A stretch of DNA of 64,000 nt from positions 167,763,434-167,827,433 of the forward strand of contig JAVMKO010000001.1 of assembly GCA_032164245.1 (NCBI GenBank), in the 5' to 3' direction. This document shows, one piece after another, positions 1 to 9,263 of this stretch. Below the pieces are notes generated by a model. The model did no database searches and was not told the origin of the DNA. It saw only the letters and a program-made list of their open reading frames with translations. A program made the position numbers and the translations under genes. Position 1 is the first letter of the stretch; each line of letters starts with the position of its first letter. The DNA is from Sternotherus odoratus (Eukaryota; Chordata; Testudines; Kinosternidae).

Positions 1-29
1 TTGGGAGTAGTCTTCCAAGGGGTGTGTGA

Positions 30-171
30 GGCTATGTCTATATGATAAGCTAGAGGTGTAATTCCCCTACTCATGTACACACTCATTCTTTCTCTCATTG
101 ATGAGAGCTAGTGTGAGTATGTGTACACAAGCAGGGGAATCACAACACTAGCTTGTAGAGTACCCATAGCC
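30..171. repeat. Palindromic MITE-like element
   Basis: The left part (GGCTATGTCTATATGATAAG...) pairs with the reverse complement of the right part (...ACTAGCTTGTAGAGTACCCATAGCC), with shared inner blocks such as ATTCCCCT and GTGTACAC. The whole 142 bp can therefore fold on itself. GGCTATGTCTA ends are typical of sauropsid MITEs that I associate with PIF/Harbinger. The flanking 3-bp duplication is not clean (TGA against CTA), so superfamily assignment is inference. Confidence 0.5.
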
Positions 172-1374
172 CTAGACAGGAGAATGCTAGCATATCTCCA
201 GTAGGGAACAATCCTGGATCTAACTTCTAACAGATTTTCCCCATCTCTGTTCTATTTATCACTATAAAATGGGGGGGAAAGAAAACAGTGACTTGGTCCT
301 AAATACTCCCCCCCCCCTCCCCCACCAATCAGATTGTTTTCAAGTTTCCATTATCTGCCTTCCTGTTCAATTATCTGAAAGAAGGCAGTAAGTCCAGGGG
401 CCTATTTCCTGTTTAATGCTAAACTAAAACCAGTCTAACCATGTTTGATTTTTCATAAATGTGCACAATAAACTGGATAGCTGTACCAGGTTTCTCAAGC
501 AATGCATCTCAAGACTTCTTCAGCAGCAGACAAAGCATGAACCAAAATCCCCTGGCACTAGGTCGTAATGTTCTCTTGTTTTCCCACTAAAAGTTGTCCA
601 TTATTTTTGCTGAACTCCTAAAATTCCCATTTTCACCCCACTTCTGGGCACAGCCACCAGCTTTCTAGCCAAGGAGCACCAAATTGGATTCCCTCACAGA
701 CTTAAGTGGGAGTAAGTTCAGACCCTGTGGGAATCTTTCCATTGATTTCAGTAGGAGTTGAATCAGATGTTCAGCTACTGGTGAGATTGTGCACTGATGT
801 CAGGCACTCCTCATCTCTTTCCAGTCTTCACTTCTGATCCTAATTTGTTGCATAGTGTTGTTTATTAGGATCTAGTCAGGAATTTTTTTATGAAACAGTT
901 TTTCACTGAAACAAAAACTTTCATGGGAACATACCAGTTTCAATTAAAGACTTCTAGGGGGAGGATGTGTTACTGCACCTTCCCAGACTAGAAGGTAGCT
1001 CACTGGTACTTAGACCTCCCAGGAGAGTTCTCTACGCTGGCTACTCTGGGTTGGGGTCTCCCCCTCTGGTTATTCATCAAAATAACTTGGTTTTGTTTTG
1101 CCCTAATGTAAAATGGAGACATTTTCATGGTATGGGGAAATCATTTTCTGCCCAGCTCTATTGCTGTGCACTGTGGAACAACAGCTGTGTTTCACTGCAG
1201 AGTTGTATGAAGTAATTCCTACATATCCCTCCGAAAGATGGCATGAGTCTTCATTAGTTAGAACAAGGCTGCTATAGAAAGGTGAAGTTGGATGGGCAGG
1301 GATGGTGACCTTTGCTTCGGTTTGCCAGAAGCTGGGAATGGCCAACAGGGACTGATCACTTGATGATTATCTGT
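172..1374. other. No gene; mostly unique AT-rich sequence
   Basis: There is a homopolymer C tract near 307-320 with a G tract near 270-278. Positions about 700-790 hold a weak match to a widespread sauropsid repeat around CCATTGATTTCAGTAGGAG. The open frames near 967-1345 overlap on opposite strands and show no domain or splice context. Confidence 0.5.
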
Positions 1375-1482
1375 TCTGTTCATTCCCTCTGGGGCACCTG
1401 GCATTGGCCACTGTCAGAAAACAGGACACTGGGCTAGATGAACCATTGGTCTGACCCAGTATGATCATTCTTATGTTCTTAC
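1375..1482 (+). repeat. CR1/SINE-type 3' tail fragment
   Basis: The stretch GGGCTAGATGAACCATTGG followed by TCTGACCCAGTATG and ending ATTCTTATGTTCTTA is the shared 3' tail of sauropsid CR1 LINEs and the SINEs that use their machinery. Only the tail is present. Whether it came from the LINE or a SINE cannot be decided from this length. Confidence 0.45.
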
Positions 1483-1894
1483 GTTTTTGCTTTTTTTATT
1501 TATTCTCATTTGCCACACACTTGATGTGTGGCACAATCACTGTTTAGTTGATTCAGTAAGAGCAAGATATTTAATTTCATAATCAGTTAAACACAAGGAA
1601 ACTTGTTTTCATCTCTTCCTGCTTGTTTCGGGAACTGACGCAAAATGACAAAGATATTAATGTTTACACAAATCAAGATGTTTATTTTGACATAAAATTA
1701 AGGAGCTGCCCATAATGACCTTATATAATATGAATAAATCAAAACTCATTTCCTTTCTGCTGTGTTTACCAGTACTCTACATATTGTTCTAATATTAGTT
1801 ACCAGTCACCCAACTACATTCCTCTTAATCATCATCTATACAATAGGTCACACATCTATCATGTGCAGTTTCTTTCTTACCTTCCCAGAAGAAA
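1483..1894. other. No gene seen; AT-rich
   Basis: Plain AT-rich sequence with no recognisable repeat, up to the target duplication of the LTR element at 1895. Confidence 0.4.
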
Positions 1895-2030
1895 TTAGTG
1901 TGGCAGGGTGGGCCTGACCCAGCCTGCTGCCCCTTTAAGAGGGAGAAAAGCCCTCTGCAAACCTCCCTGAAGAGAAGGCTAATTAACCAAGGGTCTAGCT
2001 AGCCCTGAACAACAGAGGCTAGGGCAGGAG

Positions 2031-2348
2031 GTGAACTCCACGGAGGAAGCCCCGAGCCCCTGTGAGAGCCTGGGGGAAACTGAGGCAGAGGGACAGTCAC
2101 TTCCACCCTACTGCCTGCAGTGCGAGGAGTGGACAAGGCTCCCCCCCGAAAAGCAGGGGGGCAAAGAACCACAACCCCCTGCCTGGGCAGCACCTTTGAA
2201 AGAGGCGCAGGCGGAGAATAAGAAGTCCGTAGGGCTCTCCGCCGCGGCTGGGCATGACACCCAGAAGCCGTATGACCATGCTGCTATGGTAAAAGAAATG
2301 AGAAATAAAGGCTCAAGGGCCCTGTTAAATTTAATTGGAAAGTATTGA
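2031..2348 (+). pseudogene. Residual reading frame inside the LTR element
   Basis: This frame of about 105 codons ends at the TGA at 2346-2348, about 30 bp before the purine tract. It begins at a GTG, but the frame is already open from about 1983, at the deletion junction, so the start shown is not a real initiator and the 5' part is missing. The protein is hydrophilic and rich in Glu, Pro and Lys, with an early CLQCEEW segment containing two cysteines. No nucleocapsid zinc knuckle, protease or polymerase motif is visible, and no function is proposed. Its position just before the purine tract suggests the last frame of the parent element. Confidence 0.4.
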
Positions 2349-2379
2349 GGGGTCCGAGCCAGCCCGATGGGGCTAGGCT

Positions 2380-2392
2380 AAGGGGGGAGGTG
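2380..2392 (+). other. Polypurine tract before the 3' LTR
   Basis: AAGGGGGGAGGTG lies immediately before the TGTGG start of the 3' LTR, where the plus-strand primer of an LTR retrotransposon is expected. Confidence 0.65.
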
Positions 2393-2821
2393 TGTGGCAG
2401 GGTGGGCCTGACCCAGCCTGCTGCCCCTTTAAAAGGGAGAAAAGCCCTCTGCAAACCTCCCTGCAGAGAAGGCTAATTAACCACCTGGGCTGCAGAGTAA
2501 TGAGCCTTATGGGTTGCACCTGGCAGCCTCCCCAGGGGGGATAAAAGCCTGCCAGGCAGGAAGCCCAGGGTGGTGGTGGTGGTGTGGTATAGAGAGAGGA
2601 AGCTAAGCTAAGCTAAGCTATAGAGCTGTGTAAGGAGCTAAACTGTAGAGCTGTGTGTAGAGCTGTGTAAAAGAGCTAAGCTGTAGAGCTGTGTATAGAG
2701 CTGTGTATAGTAGGTGGTGGGGTCTGCATAAGCTGCACTGTATAAATAAAGAGCACTGTTTGGAGCCAAAGAAGGGTCTCCTGCCTGTCTGTGGAGGGGG
2801 GCAAGAAGGCGATCTGTTACA
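2393..2821 (+). repeat. 3' long terminal repeat (429 bp)
   Basis: It starts TGTGGCAGGG and ends CTGTTACA (TG...CA). A TATA-like box ATAAAAG is at 2541 and a poly(A) signal AATAAA at 2745-2750, giving the expected U3-R-U5 order on the plus strand. Between them, 2601-2712 is a short tandem repeat built on AGCTAAGCT and TAGAGCTGTGTA units. Confidence 0.75.
2601..2712. repeat. Tandem minisatellite inside the LTR
   Basis: It begins with several AAGCT pentamers and continues with imperfect repeats of TAGAGCTGTGTA and related units. It lies in the transcribed part of the LTR downstream of the TATA-like box. Confidence 0.7.
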
Positions 2822-3310
2822 TTAGATTGTGCTAACAAAACAACGAGGAGTCTGGTGGACCTTAAAGACTAACAGATTTATTTGGGCTTGAGCTTTTGTG
2901 GGTAAAAAAACCCATTTCTTCAGATTCATAGAGTGAAAATTACAGATGCAGGCATAAATATACTGGCACCATGAAGAGAAGGAAGTTACTGTACAAGCTG
3001 AGAACTAGTGTTGACGAGATCGATTAAGTCAGGGTGGACCACAATTGGGAGTGGACCACATTCACCCTGACTGAATTGACATTGTCTACACTGGTTCCCC
3101 CCTTGTAAGGTAACTCCCTCTCTTCATGTGCCGGTATATTTATGCCTGCATCTGTAATTTTCATTCTATGAATCTGAAGAAATGGGTTTTTTTACCCACA
3201 AAAGCTCAAGCCCAAATAAATCTGTTAGTCTTTCAGGTGCCACTGGACTCCTCGTTGTTTTTGTGGATATAGACTAACACAGCTAACCCTCTGATACTTA
3301 GATTATGCTA
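2822..3310 (+). mobile_element. Penelope-like inverted insertion with 13-bp target duplication
   Basis: Direct repeats TTAGATTGTGCTA (2822-2834) and TTAGATTATGCTA (3298-3310) match at 12 of 13 positions and flank the insertion. Inside, the left about 150 bp (from AACAACGAGGAGTC through GTGGGTAAAAAAACCCA) recur as the reverse complement at the right (TTTACCCACAAAAGCTCAAG through GACTCCTCGTTG). A unique centre lies between them. The right end carries the extra tail AGACTAACACAGCTAACC. This tip is shared with 18483-18559 and 24654-24733. Inverted long repeats and variable target duplications are known for Penelope-like elements; the family name is from memory, while the structure is directly visible. 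Confidence 0.65.
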
Positions 3311-3624
3311 TCATCATACAGCCAAATCTACAATAAAGCTTCAGTTCTGATTCTCATTTACACTAGACAGGCTCTTTATGTATTGAAGTGAGATCCATAA
3401 ATACATCATACAAAATATTTCATATCATAGATTGAGAGAGAGAGTGAGAGTCTTAAGACTATGTGGGCAGTGTGTATGACTGTGGTATGCCATAATTTCC
3501 CAAGGCAGGTCACTGTTGGCCAAAGTGAAAGACCAGGGCATAGCCTCCCTCCCTTATTCGTAGGAAGGAGATGGAAAGGGTAAGCACAGCAAGAACATTG
3601 GTAAGAAAGGAAAAAATTGAGCAG

Positions 3625-3860
3625 GAGAGGCATCACTGTATAATACTTTGGGCACTAGCCTGGGATCTGGAGAACCAGGTTCAGTTTCCTACTGTCACAG
3701 ACTTCCTGTGTGACTGTACACTTAGCCTTTCTGTGCCTCAGTTCCCTATCCGTAAAATGAGGATAATAGCACTGCCATACTACACGGGGTTTGTGAGGAT
3801 AAATACATTAGACTGTATGATGCACGCCGATATGATGGAGATGGGGGTGCATATAAGTAC
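3625..3860 (+). repeat. MIR / CORE-SINE
   Basis: The core CTTTCTGTGCCTCAGTTCCC followed by GTAAAATGAGGATAATAGCA and then GGTTTGTGAGGATAAATACA follows the MIR consensus in the sense direction. An upstream GGGATCTGGAGAACCAGGTT matches the tRNA-related head. It is old and diverged, with no visible target duplication. Confidence 0.8.
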
Positions 3861-4194
3861 CTTAGAGAGCAATTAGCTGTCTCTCAGGGTATGTCTGCAC
3901 AGCAGCTGGGAGATATGGTTCACAGCTTGAGTAGACAGACAACATATCCCTAGAAGGGAAGAAAGGGAGGATGTGGATTGAAGAAACTGGAAATGTTCCC
4001 CCCAAGTATTCCTCACTCGTCCTCTTAAAAATGTAAAATCTTTGGCTAGAAGCCATATCGTAACCATGCACCATTCCCTTGCTGCTCACAAGATTACATA
4101 ATAAAGGTGAATTAATCAAGGGTAGCTTCTGTTATATAAAGTTGTATGAGAAAGTAATTAAATGTAATAGAAGCTGTGACTTATCAGTGAAGAT
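3861..4194. other. No gene; MITE end fragment near 3888
   Basis: CAGGGTATGTCTGCACAGCA near 3888 resembles the terminal repeat of the local MITEs, with a possible weak inverted partner AGTAGACAGACAAC at 3930. The remainder is unremarkable AT-rich sequence. Confidence 0.35.
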
Positions 4195-4295
4195 ATACTG
4201 GGACAGATCTTTAGCTAGCATACATCAGCATAGCTCCATGAATTCAGTGGCACTAGCCTGATTTACACTAGCTGAAGATCTAGCTCATATAGTGT
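4195..4295. repeat. Small palindromic interspersed repeat
   Basis: AGCTAGCATACATCAGCATA near 4212 is mirrored by CTGATTTACACTAGCT near 4259, centred on a CCATGAATTCAGTGG segment. Related copies appear at about 33495-33560 and 52065-52125. I recognise it as a common sauropsid repeat (TGGTGTAAATCAGCGTAGC type) but cannot name the family. Confidence 0.45.
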
Positions 4296-5090
4296 GCTAA
4301 TCAAACAAGAGTTTGATCCTCCAAATCAAAGTTCAGCATATGGTAGCTATGGTCACTACCCTGTTGAAATAGTCGTGGAGATAAAAACTCTTTTGTGTTT
4401 GAATTATTTCCTATAACTGAATACCAGATTAGTATATAATTACTGCACATGCCATTTAGAAAACAAAAGAAATCTCAAAGTAAGTTCTTTAATCAAACCA
4501 AACAGATCTTATACAAACACCACAATGTGGAGAGAATGTGATATTAATATCAAAGGTCACTTTCAAAAAGTGAGAGGTGTTTACTGAACAGCATGGAATG
4601 ATCAGCTTCTTTGTGCACAGCTTCCTGTAGCACTACTCAGAGAGCTACTCTGCAGACAACAAATTACTGTTCACCAGCAGACACTCAGTGGAAGTGCTCG
4701 CCGGAACAGGAATGCTGTTGGAATAGCATTGTTAGGGTGACAGAATACAAGTCAAATCTTTCCCCATATTTCATTTAAAATTGCATGTGGGGGAGACATG
4801 CTTACAGATGGGATAAAGTGTGTGGTGGTGTCTTGTAACTATTTATTATTTATTCGTTCATATTAGTCAGCCTTCTTGGATTCATTCCATTTGGGATGAA
4901 ACCAAAGAGGAAACCCTTGCAGTCTATGCTGTGATTTGAATGCTGTGTGATCAGCAGAACTGAATCTCAGTGAGTGTTCAGTGAGGGAGGGCGAGTGAAT
5001 GTAATTTGTCATCGTAAACTGTGGTTCAGCTCTGAAAAGCGGTTCAAAAATTTCTCACTCAGCAGTTCTGACTCTCCTGTATGTTTATGT
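4296..5090. other. No gene seen
   Basis: AT-rich sequence without recognisable repeats or domains on either strand. Confidence 0.4.
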
Positions 5091-5094
5091 TCCT

Positions 5095-5415
5095 GACAGA
5101 AATAAGTGTGCTCAAGGGCTGGAGCCCCCACGGGAAAAAAATTAATAGGTGCTTAGCGCCCATCTCTCCCTCCCGCAGCATCTCTCACGTACCAGCAGCC
5201 CCCTTGATCATTTCCCCTCCCCTCACATGGCAATCAGCTGTTTCGTGGCATGCAGGAGGCACTGGGAGGGAGGAGGACCGGGGATGGGGCTCGCTCAAGG
5301 AAGGAACAGAACTGTGTGGGAAGAGGCATGGTTGGGATGGGGGGAGAAGGAGTGGAGTGAGGGTGGAGGTAGAGCGGGGGTTTGAGAACCCCCATGGCCC
5401 AGAGGTAGTCGGTGC
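5095..5415. repeat. GC-rich interspersed repeat, unclassified
   Basis: Composition shifts to GC-rich between AGTGTGCTCAAGGGCTGGAG and GGGGGTTTGAGAACCCCCATG. The block contains GGAGGCACTGGGAGGGAGG and polypurine GGGGAGAAGGAGTGGAGTGA. I recall similar blocks in turtle genomes, but there is no second copy here to define ends. Overlapping frames of 77-120 codons on both strands follow from the base composition, not from a gene. Confidence 0.35.
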
Positions 5416-6129
5416 CATGGAAATAAGATCCTACTTTACTTGAGCATGTGTGTTTGCTGGATCAGGAGCTAAGTTTTTATTACTTTTGTAAGATCAGCAG
5501 AGCTTATACAACTAAGGGAGGTTGATTTGGATTCTATTCTAGCTCACACATTAACAGAATTATTAAATGCAGGGGCAAATCCTGCATTCAGTTACACCAC
5601 AAAACTTCGTTGTGCTCAGTTGGTCAGAAAAAGAGGCTCGGGTGTAGAAATCATGATTTTTCACCCACTATTTTTCATTATCATTTCAGGATTTTTCAAG
5701 AAGTTCTGACCAGAGTGAAGTCTTCAGTGAGGACGATGGAGTTTGCACAAATGTAACTGAGGGCAGAATTGGGCCTGTGCTGTCTTTATTAATGGTGCAG
5801 AAGCTGAGCCAGATGTAGTTTGGCTTTTCCCAGGCTGAGCTGGTAGGGTTTGTATTTCTGAAGACACTCTTAACTAAGGGCTGGTCTTCACTCGCGCGGC
5901 GCGGGATCGATCTTCTGGCGATCGATTTATTCAGTGAAGCTCCATTCTAAGGCACCTATCACTCCCCATTTGTTGTACAGGGAGCCCAGATGCCAAACTC
6001 AAACCCCGATAATCCCAGTGATTTTTCTAGGTGCCTACGAGTTAGGAGTGGTGATACTGAGGGTCACCACGCCTGAGTTTCATTGTTACTGTAGCCTTTT
6101 TGTGTTCAAATGTCTTGTTTGTCTGATAT
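5416..6129. other. No gene; hairpin-MITE fragment at about 5880-5935
   Basis: GGATCGATCTTCTGGCGATC at 5904 matches ATCGATCTTCTGGTGATCGA inside the hairpin element at 51157-51430, so this is a short truncated copy of that family. The rest is AT-rich with no recognisable feature. Confidence 0.45.
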
Positions 6130-7460
6130 AGTCCACAGTATAATTTAGTCTGCAAATTAAGACCAGACACTCTACTAAGGACCATTGAAGGACCAGAGTT
6201 AAAGTATAAATCATGTAGAGAAGTTCCCGGATCTGGTTCAGTCCTACAAATCCATCAATCTCTGGGGCAGCACCACGTCGGGTCAAGAAGTGCACCCTTT
6301 GGCACATCAATGAAGTGTTCAAGAGCATGGTGTGCTGGGGTGTCTTCGTCCAACTGGAAACATGACCAACGAGCCTGCAATGCCACTCTTGCCTATAATG
6401 AGCAATTGAAGAAAGATCAGATCTTTGCAAGATTGTGACATTTTTTCACAAAGTCAAACCTCTTATGCTCAGGATTTGGTACTGATGGAGCATATGGAAT
6501 GCCTCTAGCTGCTTCAAGTCTGCCTGTAAGTTCTATCCAGTTGATAACTCAAGGGAATAGTGCCGGGGATGAGACTGTATCTCTGCCATACACCTAAGGT
6601 TGTGCAGAAACACTGAAAGCCCTGAACCAACATGCACTCTCACACCAGTACAAGTGTGAAGTTCATGCACCACATTTAGCAAAACGTTTGGAACACCGAC
6701 TCCTTTCACAGCAAGACAAAGTGCAGACCTGTCAGCCAAATCAAAAGCCTCTCTGTCATTGATGTCTGAAGCAGGTGGTTACATTCTCAATGCTGCTGAG
6801 CCAGAAACTGGAGGGTAAGGACAGTATCCATTGTTCTGGATGACAAGGCGGTCAACAATCAGATTTCACTGTTAAGGACCAGCTGCATCCTAAGAAGCTG
6901 AACGTGAGCAAACACCTTTCCAGGGACCAATAATGAGATACGCCCATAGTTGCCACACTCAGTGAGAGATCCTTTGCCATTGTACAGGGACACTATGATG
7001 CCATCTTTCCATTCTGCTGGTACTTTGCCTGATACCTACACAATTAAGAACAGTTGATGCAGGCTGATGCTCACTGGCTTCAAGGAATCTTTGAGCAGCT
7101 CAGGGCCAGCAGTACACGCATTCCCTAGCTTTTGGATAGCTGTTTGTACTTCCTTGAGTGACGGATGATCAGCATTCACCCCTGGATCTGCAGCTATGCA
7201 GGTTGTCAGGTCAGATAGCTCTGGACAGTCATCAGCAGGTTGGTGGTTCAGCATGCTTTTGTAATGCGTTATCCATAGGTCAAGGATGCCTTCCATGGTT
7301 GAGTAGGGGGAGTTGTCTGGTTTCATAATGAGGGTGTTAGAAAGCTGTTTTTGGCTGTCAGCCGGGCGCGTGATGGCTCTGCTGGCAAGACTCAGATTGT
7401 TGTTGTTTAGACCATCCTCTGCTTTGTTGGCCAGGGAGTTGATGGATCTTGTAGTCATGT
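6130..7460 (-). pseudogene. Decayed non-LTR retrotransposon reverse transcriptase
   Basis: Read on the minus strand from 7460 downwards, several frames give the order of a LINE ORF2. First comes a pre-RT segment (SLKEVQTAIQKLGNACTAGP, then ELLKDSL). Fingers motifs WKDGIIVSLYNGKG and SLLVPGKVFAHV follow at about 7000-6880. The palm region is at 6740-6560, with KGVGVPNVLLNVVHELHTCT and then GVRVHVGSGLS. A C-terminal CRLVGHVSSW plus RRGAAPEIDGFVG block lies at 6430-6230. Stops and frameshifts are frequent. The segment carrying the catalytic FADD box and the rest of the thumb is missing between about 6540 and 6430. The parent enzyme copies its own RNA at a nicked chromosomal site; this copy cannot. 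The clade is not assigned. The longest intact stretch is 7036-7458. Confidence 0.75.
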
Positions 7461-9263
7461 TTTGCCAAAGCCTGGAAAATGGCTTTTAGCTATTTATGAC
7501 CTTGGACATCTCCCCTTGCATGGCTTTGCCTATTTTGCTAATATATCAAAGGCCTCTTTGGAAAGCCAAAGATTCTTGTGCTGCCACCTGAAGCTGATCA
7601 TCACCTGCCAAGATTGGAATACAGCATATATACTGCTCCAGGGGAGCTCCATGTTGTCCAAGAGATTACTGAGGCTATATGTGATCCTCCATGGCCTGTG
7701 TGTACTTCGCCATTTCAACAGGACCCTCTGGGCGTTGTATTGTTGGTAGAGATCTGGCTTGCGAGGAGGTGGAAGATGCAGTGAGAGAGCTGAGCAACTA
7801 GTCTATGGTCTGAGTTTGCTGGTGTTTCTATACCACCAAAGACCTGGTGAGATTTCAACACACTGCTAGGGCTCAGATTTCCATGCCATGACTGGCTGAA
7901 ATTGAACCTGAAGCTGTGATAAGCTCAGGTTCCCCAAGACCACCCAGCTTTTGATGTTGTGTGCCGCTGAGGACTTTCCTGTTATTAAGGCACCTCATCC
8001 AGGAGCCCCTGGATTTCAAACAGTGGACATGCCACGAAGGAATGAATAATGCTCCAACAGCAATGAAACCTTCAGATAATAAACAATACAATCTGTTTCT
8101 CAGACAAACTGAATACATGTTTTTAACCACAAAGATGGAATTACTGCACCAGCTGAGAGGAGAACAATGGAAGTGGCTACACTCTTCAAGCAATGTATTT
8201 GTGTTACTTAGCAACTGCACAGTAGTTAAGGCCCTTGGGCTATTTTGTTCACAAGTTGAATAATGGAACTTATGAAACGGGCTTAGGGAATCATTAAAGG
8301 AGAGAATCGATATCATTAACTGCACAGAGACGTTTTCTTGGTGATCACTCTGGCTAGCATCTGCTTTACAGATACTAATTTTCTATCTGAGTCACTGAGT
8401 AGACACACTAGTCAGTGATTAAGAGTTTGGTTTTGAATACTATAATCTTCTACATTGTCTTTTAGTCTTAGCTGTGAAATCATTACACTTTAGGTTGCTG
8501 AAAGTCAAGCTGCTTTTTAGGGCTTTCATTTGCTAGTCATTTAATCTACTAATAGTGAATACAATATTTAAAGTTATTTAAACTAGTGGGATTTTAGGTA
8601 GCTATTAGTATAGTACGTCCTAGAACATCCCCATGTAACACATGCCAAGCAGACCGAGAAAGGAAGAAAGAAGCGGACCTACCATGAGAGTTGTCCCAGA
8701 CCAACACCTGTGCCATGCCTCAGTTCCCACATTATATAGATCAGACTCTGCCCAGAGCTTTGCCTCAGTCAATCCCTTATTCAGGGGACACTGTTGATCA
8801 ACAGGCACTAAACCAACATAAAGACATAACCCATGGCTTCTGTTTCTTTCTTTTCCTTCCCCCTTTTTTCATCAGTAAATAGCCAGCAGCCCCTCTTGCC
8901 TCACAAACTCAGTGGCTCTGGGACTTTCTCAGACTGGCTTTCAGTCTCTAGTCCAGCTAATCTTTCTTGGAGAGCTAGATTCCCTAGAGGGGAGCAAGTA
9001 ACTTTCTCTTTACCAGCACATCTTCGCTCAGTGCCCACTGTTCCGCATTACACAACAAATCAATAAATATTGTCTTGTACACACCAATAATCACGCAAAG
9101 GGGATTGTACACTGTAATACAATGTGTTATTTGTATACGCGTGTGTCACAAATAAAACATTGGGGAGGTGCCCTTAAAAAAATAAACTTTCTTCTATAAT
9201 TTCCAAGTTGTCCTTTATTTGAAACATAAAGGGTCTGTATATGGGCATGAGGGAGATTACTAG
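7461..9263. other. No host gene seen
   Basis: Moderately AT-rich sequence. Small frames (for example near 7873-8325 on the minus strand) have no domain and overlap frames on the other strand. Part of 7461-7870 could be the LINE's 5' continuation, but no motif is readable. AATAAATATTG near 9063 and ATAAAACATT near 9153 look like poly(A) signals without a recognisable upstream gene. Confidence 0.4.

Larger units (their letters stand above)
1895..2825 (+). mobile_element. LTR retrotransposon remnant, 5' LTR truncated
   Basis: A 4-bp duplication TTAG flanks the unit (1895-1898 and 2822-2825). The first about 90 bp of an LTR (1899-1988, starting TGTGGCAGGGTGGGCC) recur as the start of a complete 3' LTR at 2393. 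Between them lies a short internal region with part of an open frame and a purine tract that touches the 3' LTR. The left copy stops matching right after CTAATTAACC, so the rest of the 5' LTR and most of the coding region have been deleted. The gag, pol or env origin of the remaining frame is not recognisable. The family could be Gypsy-like or ERV; a 4-bp duplication does not decide. Confidence 0.75.
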
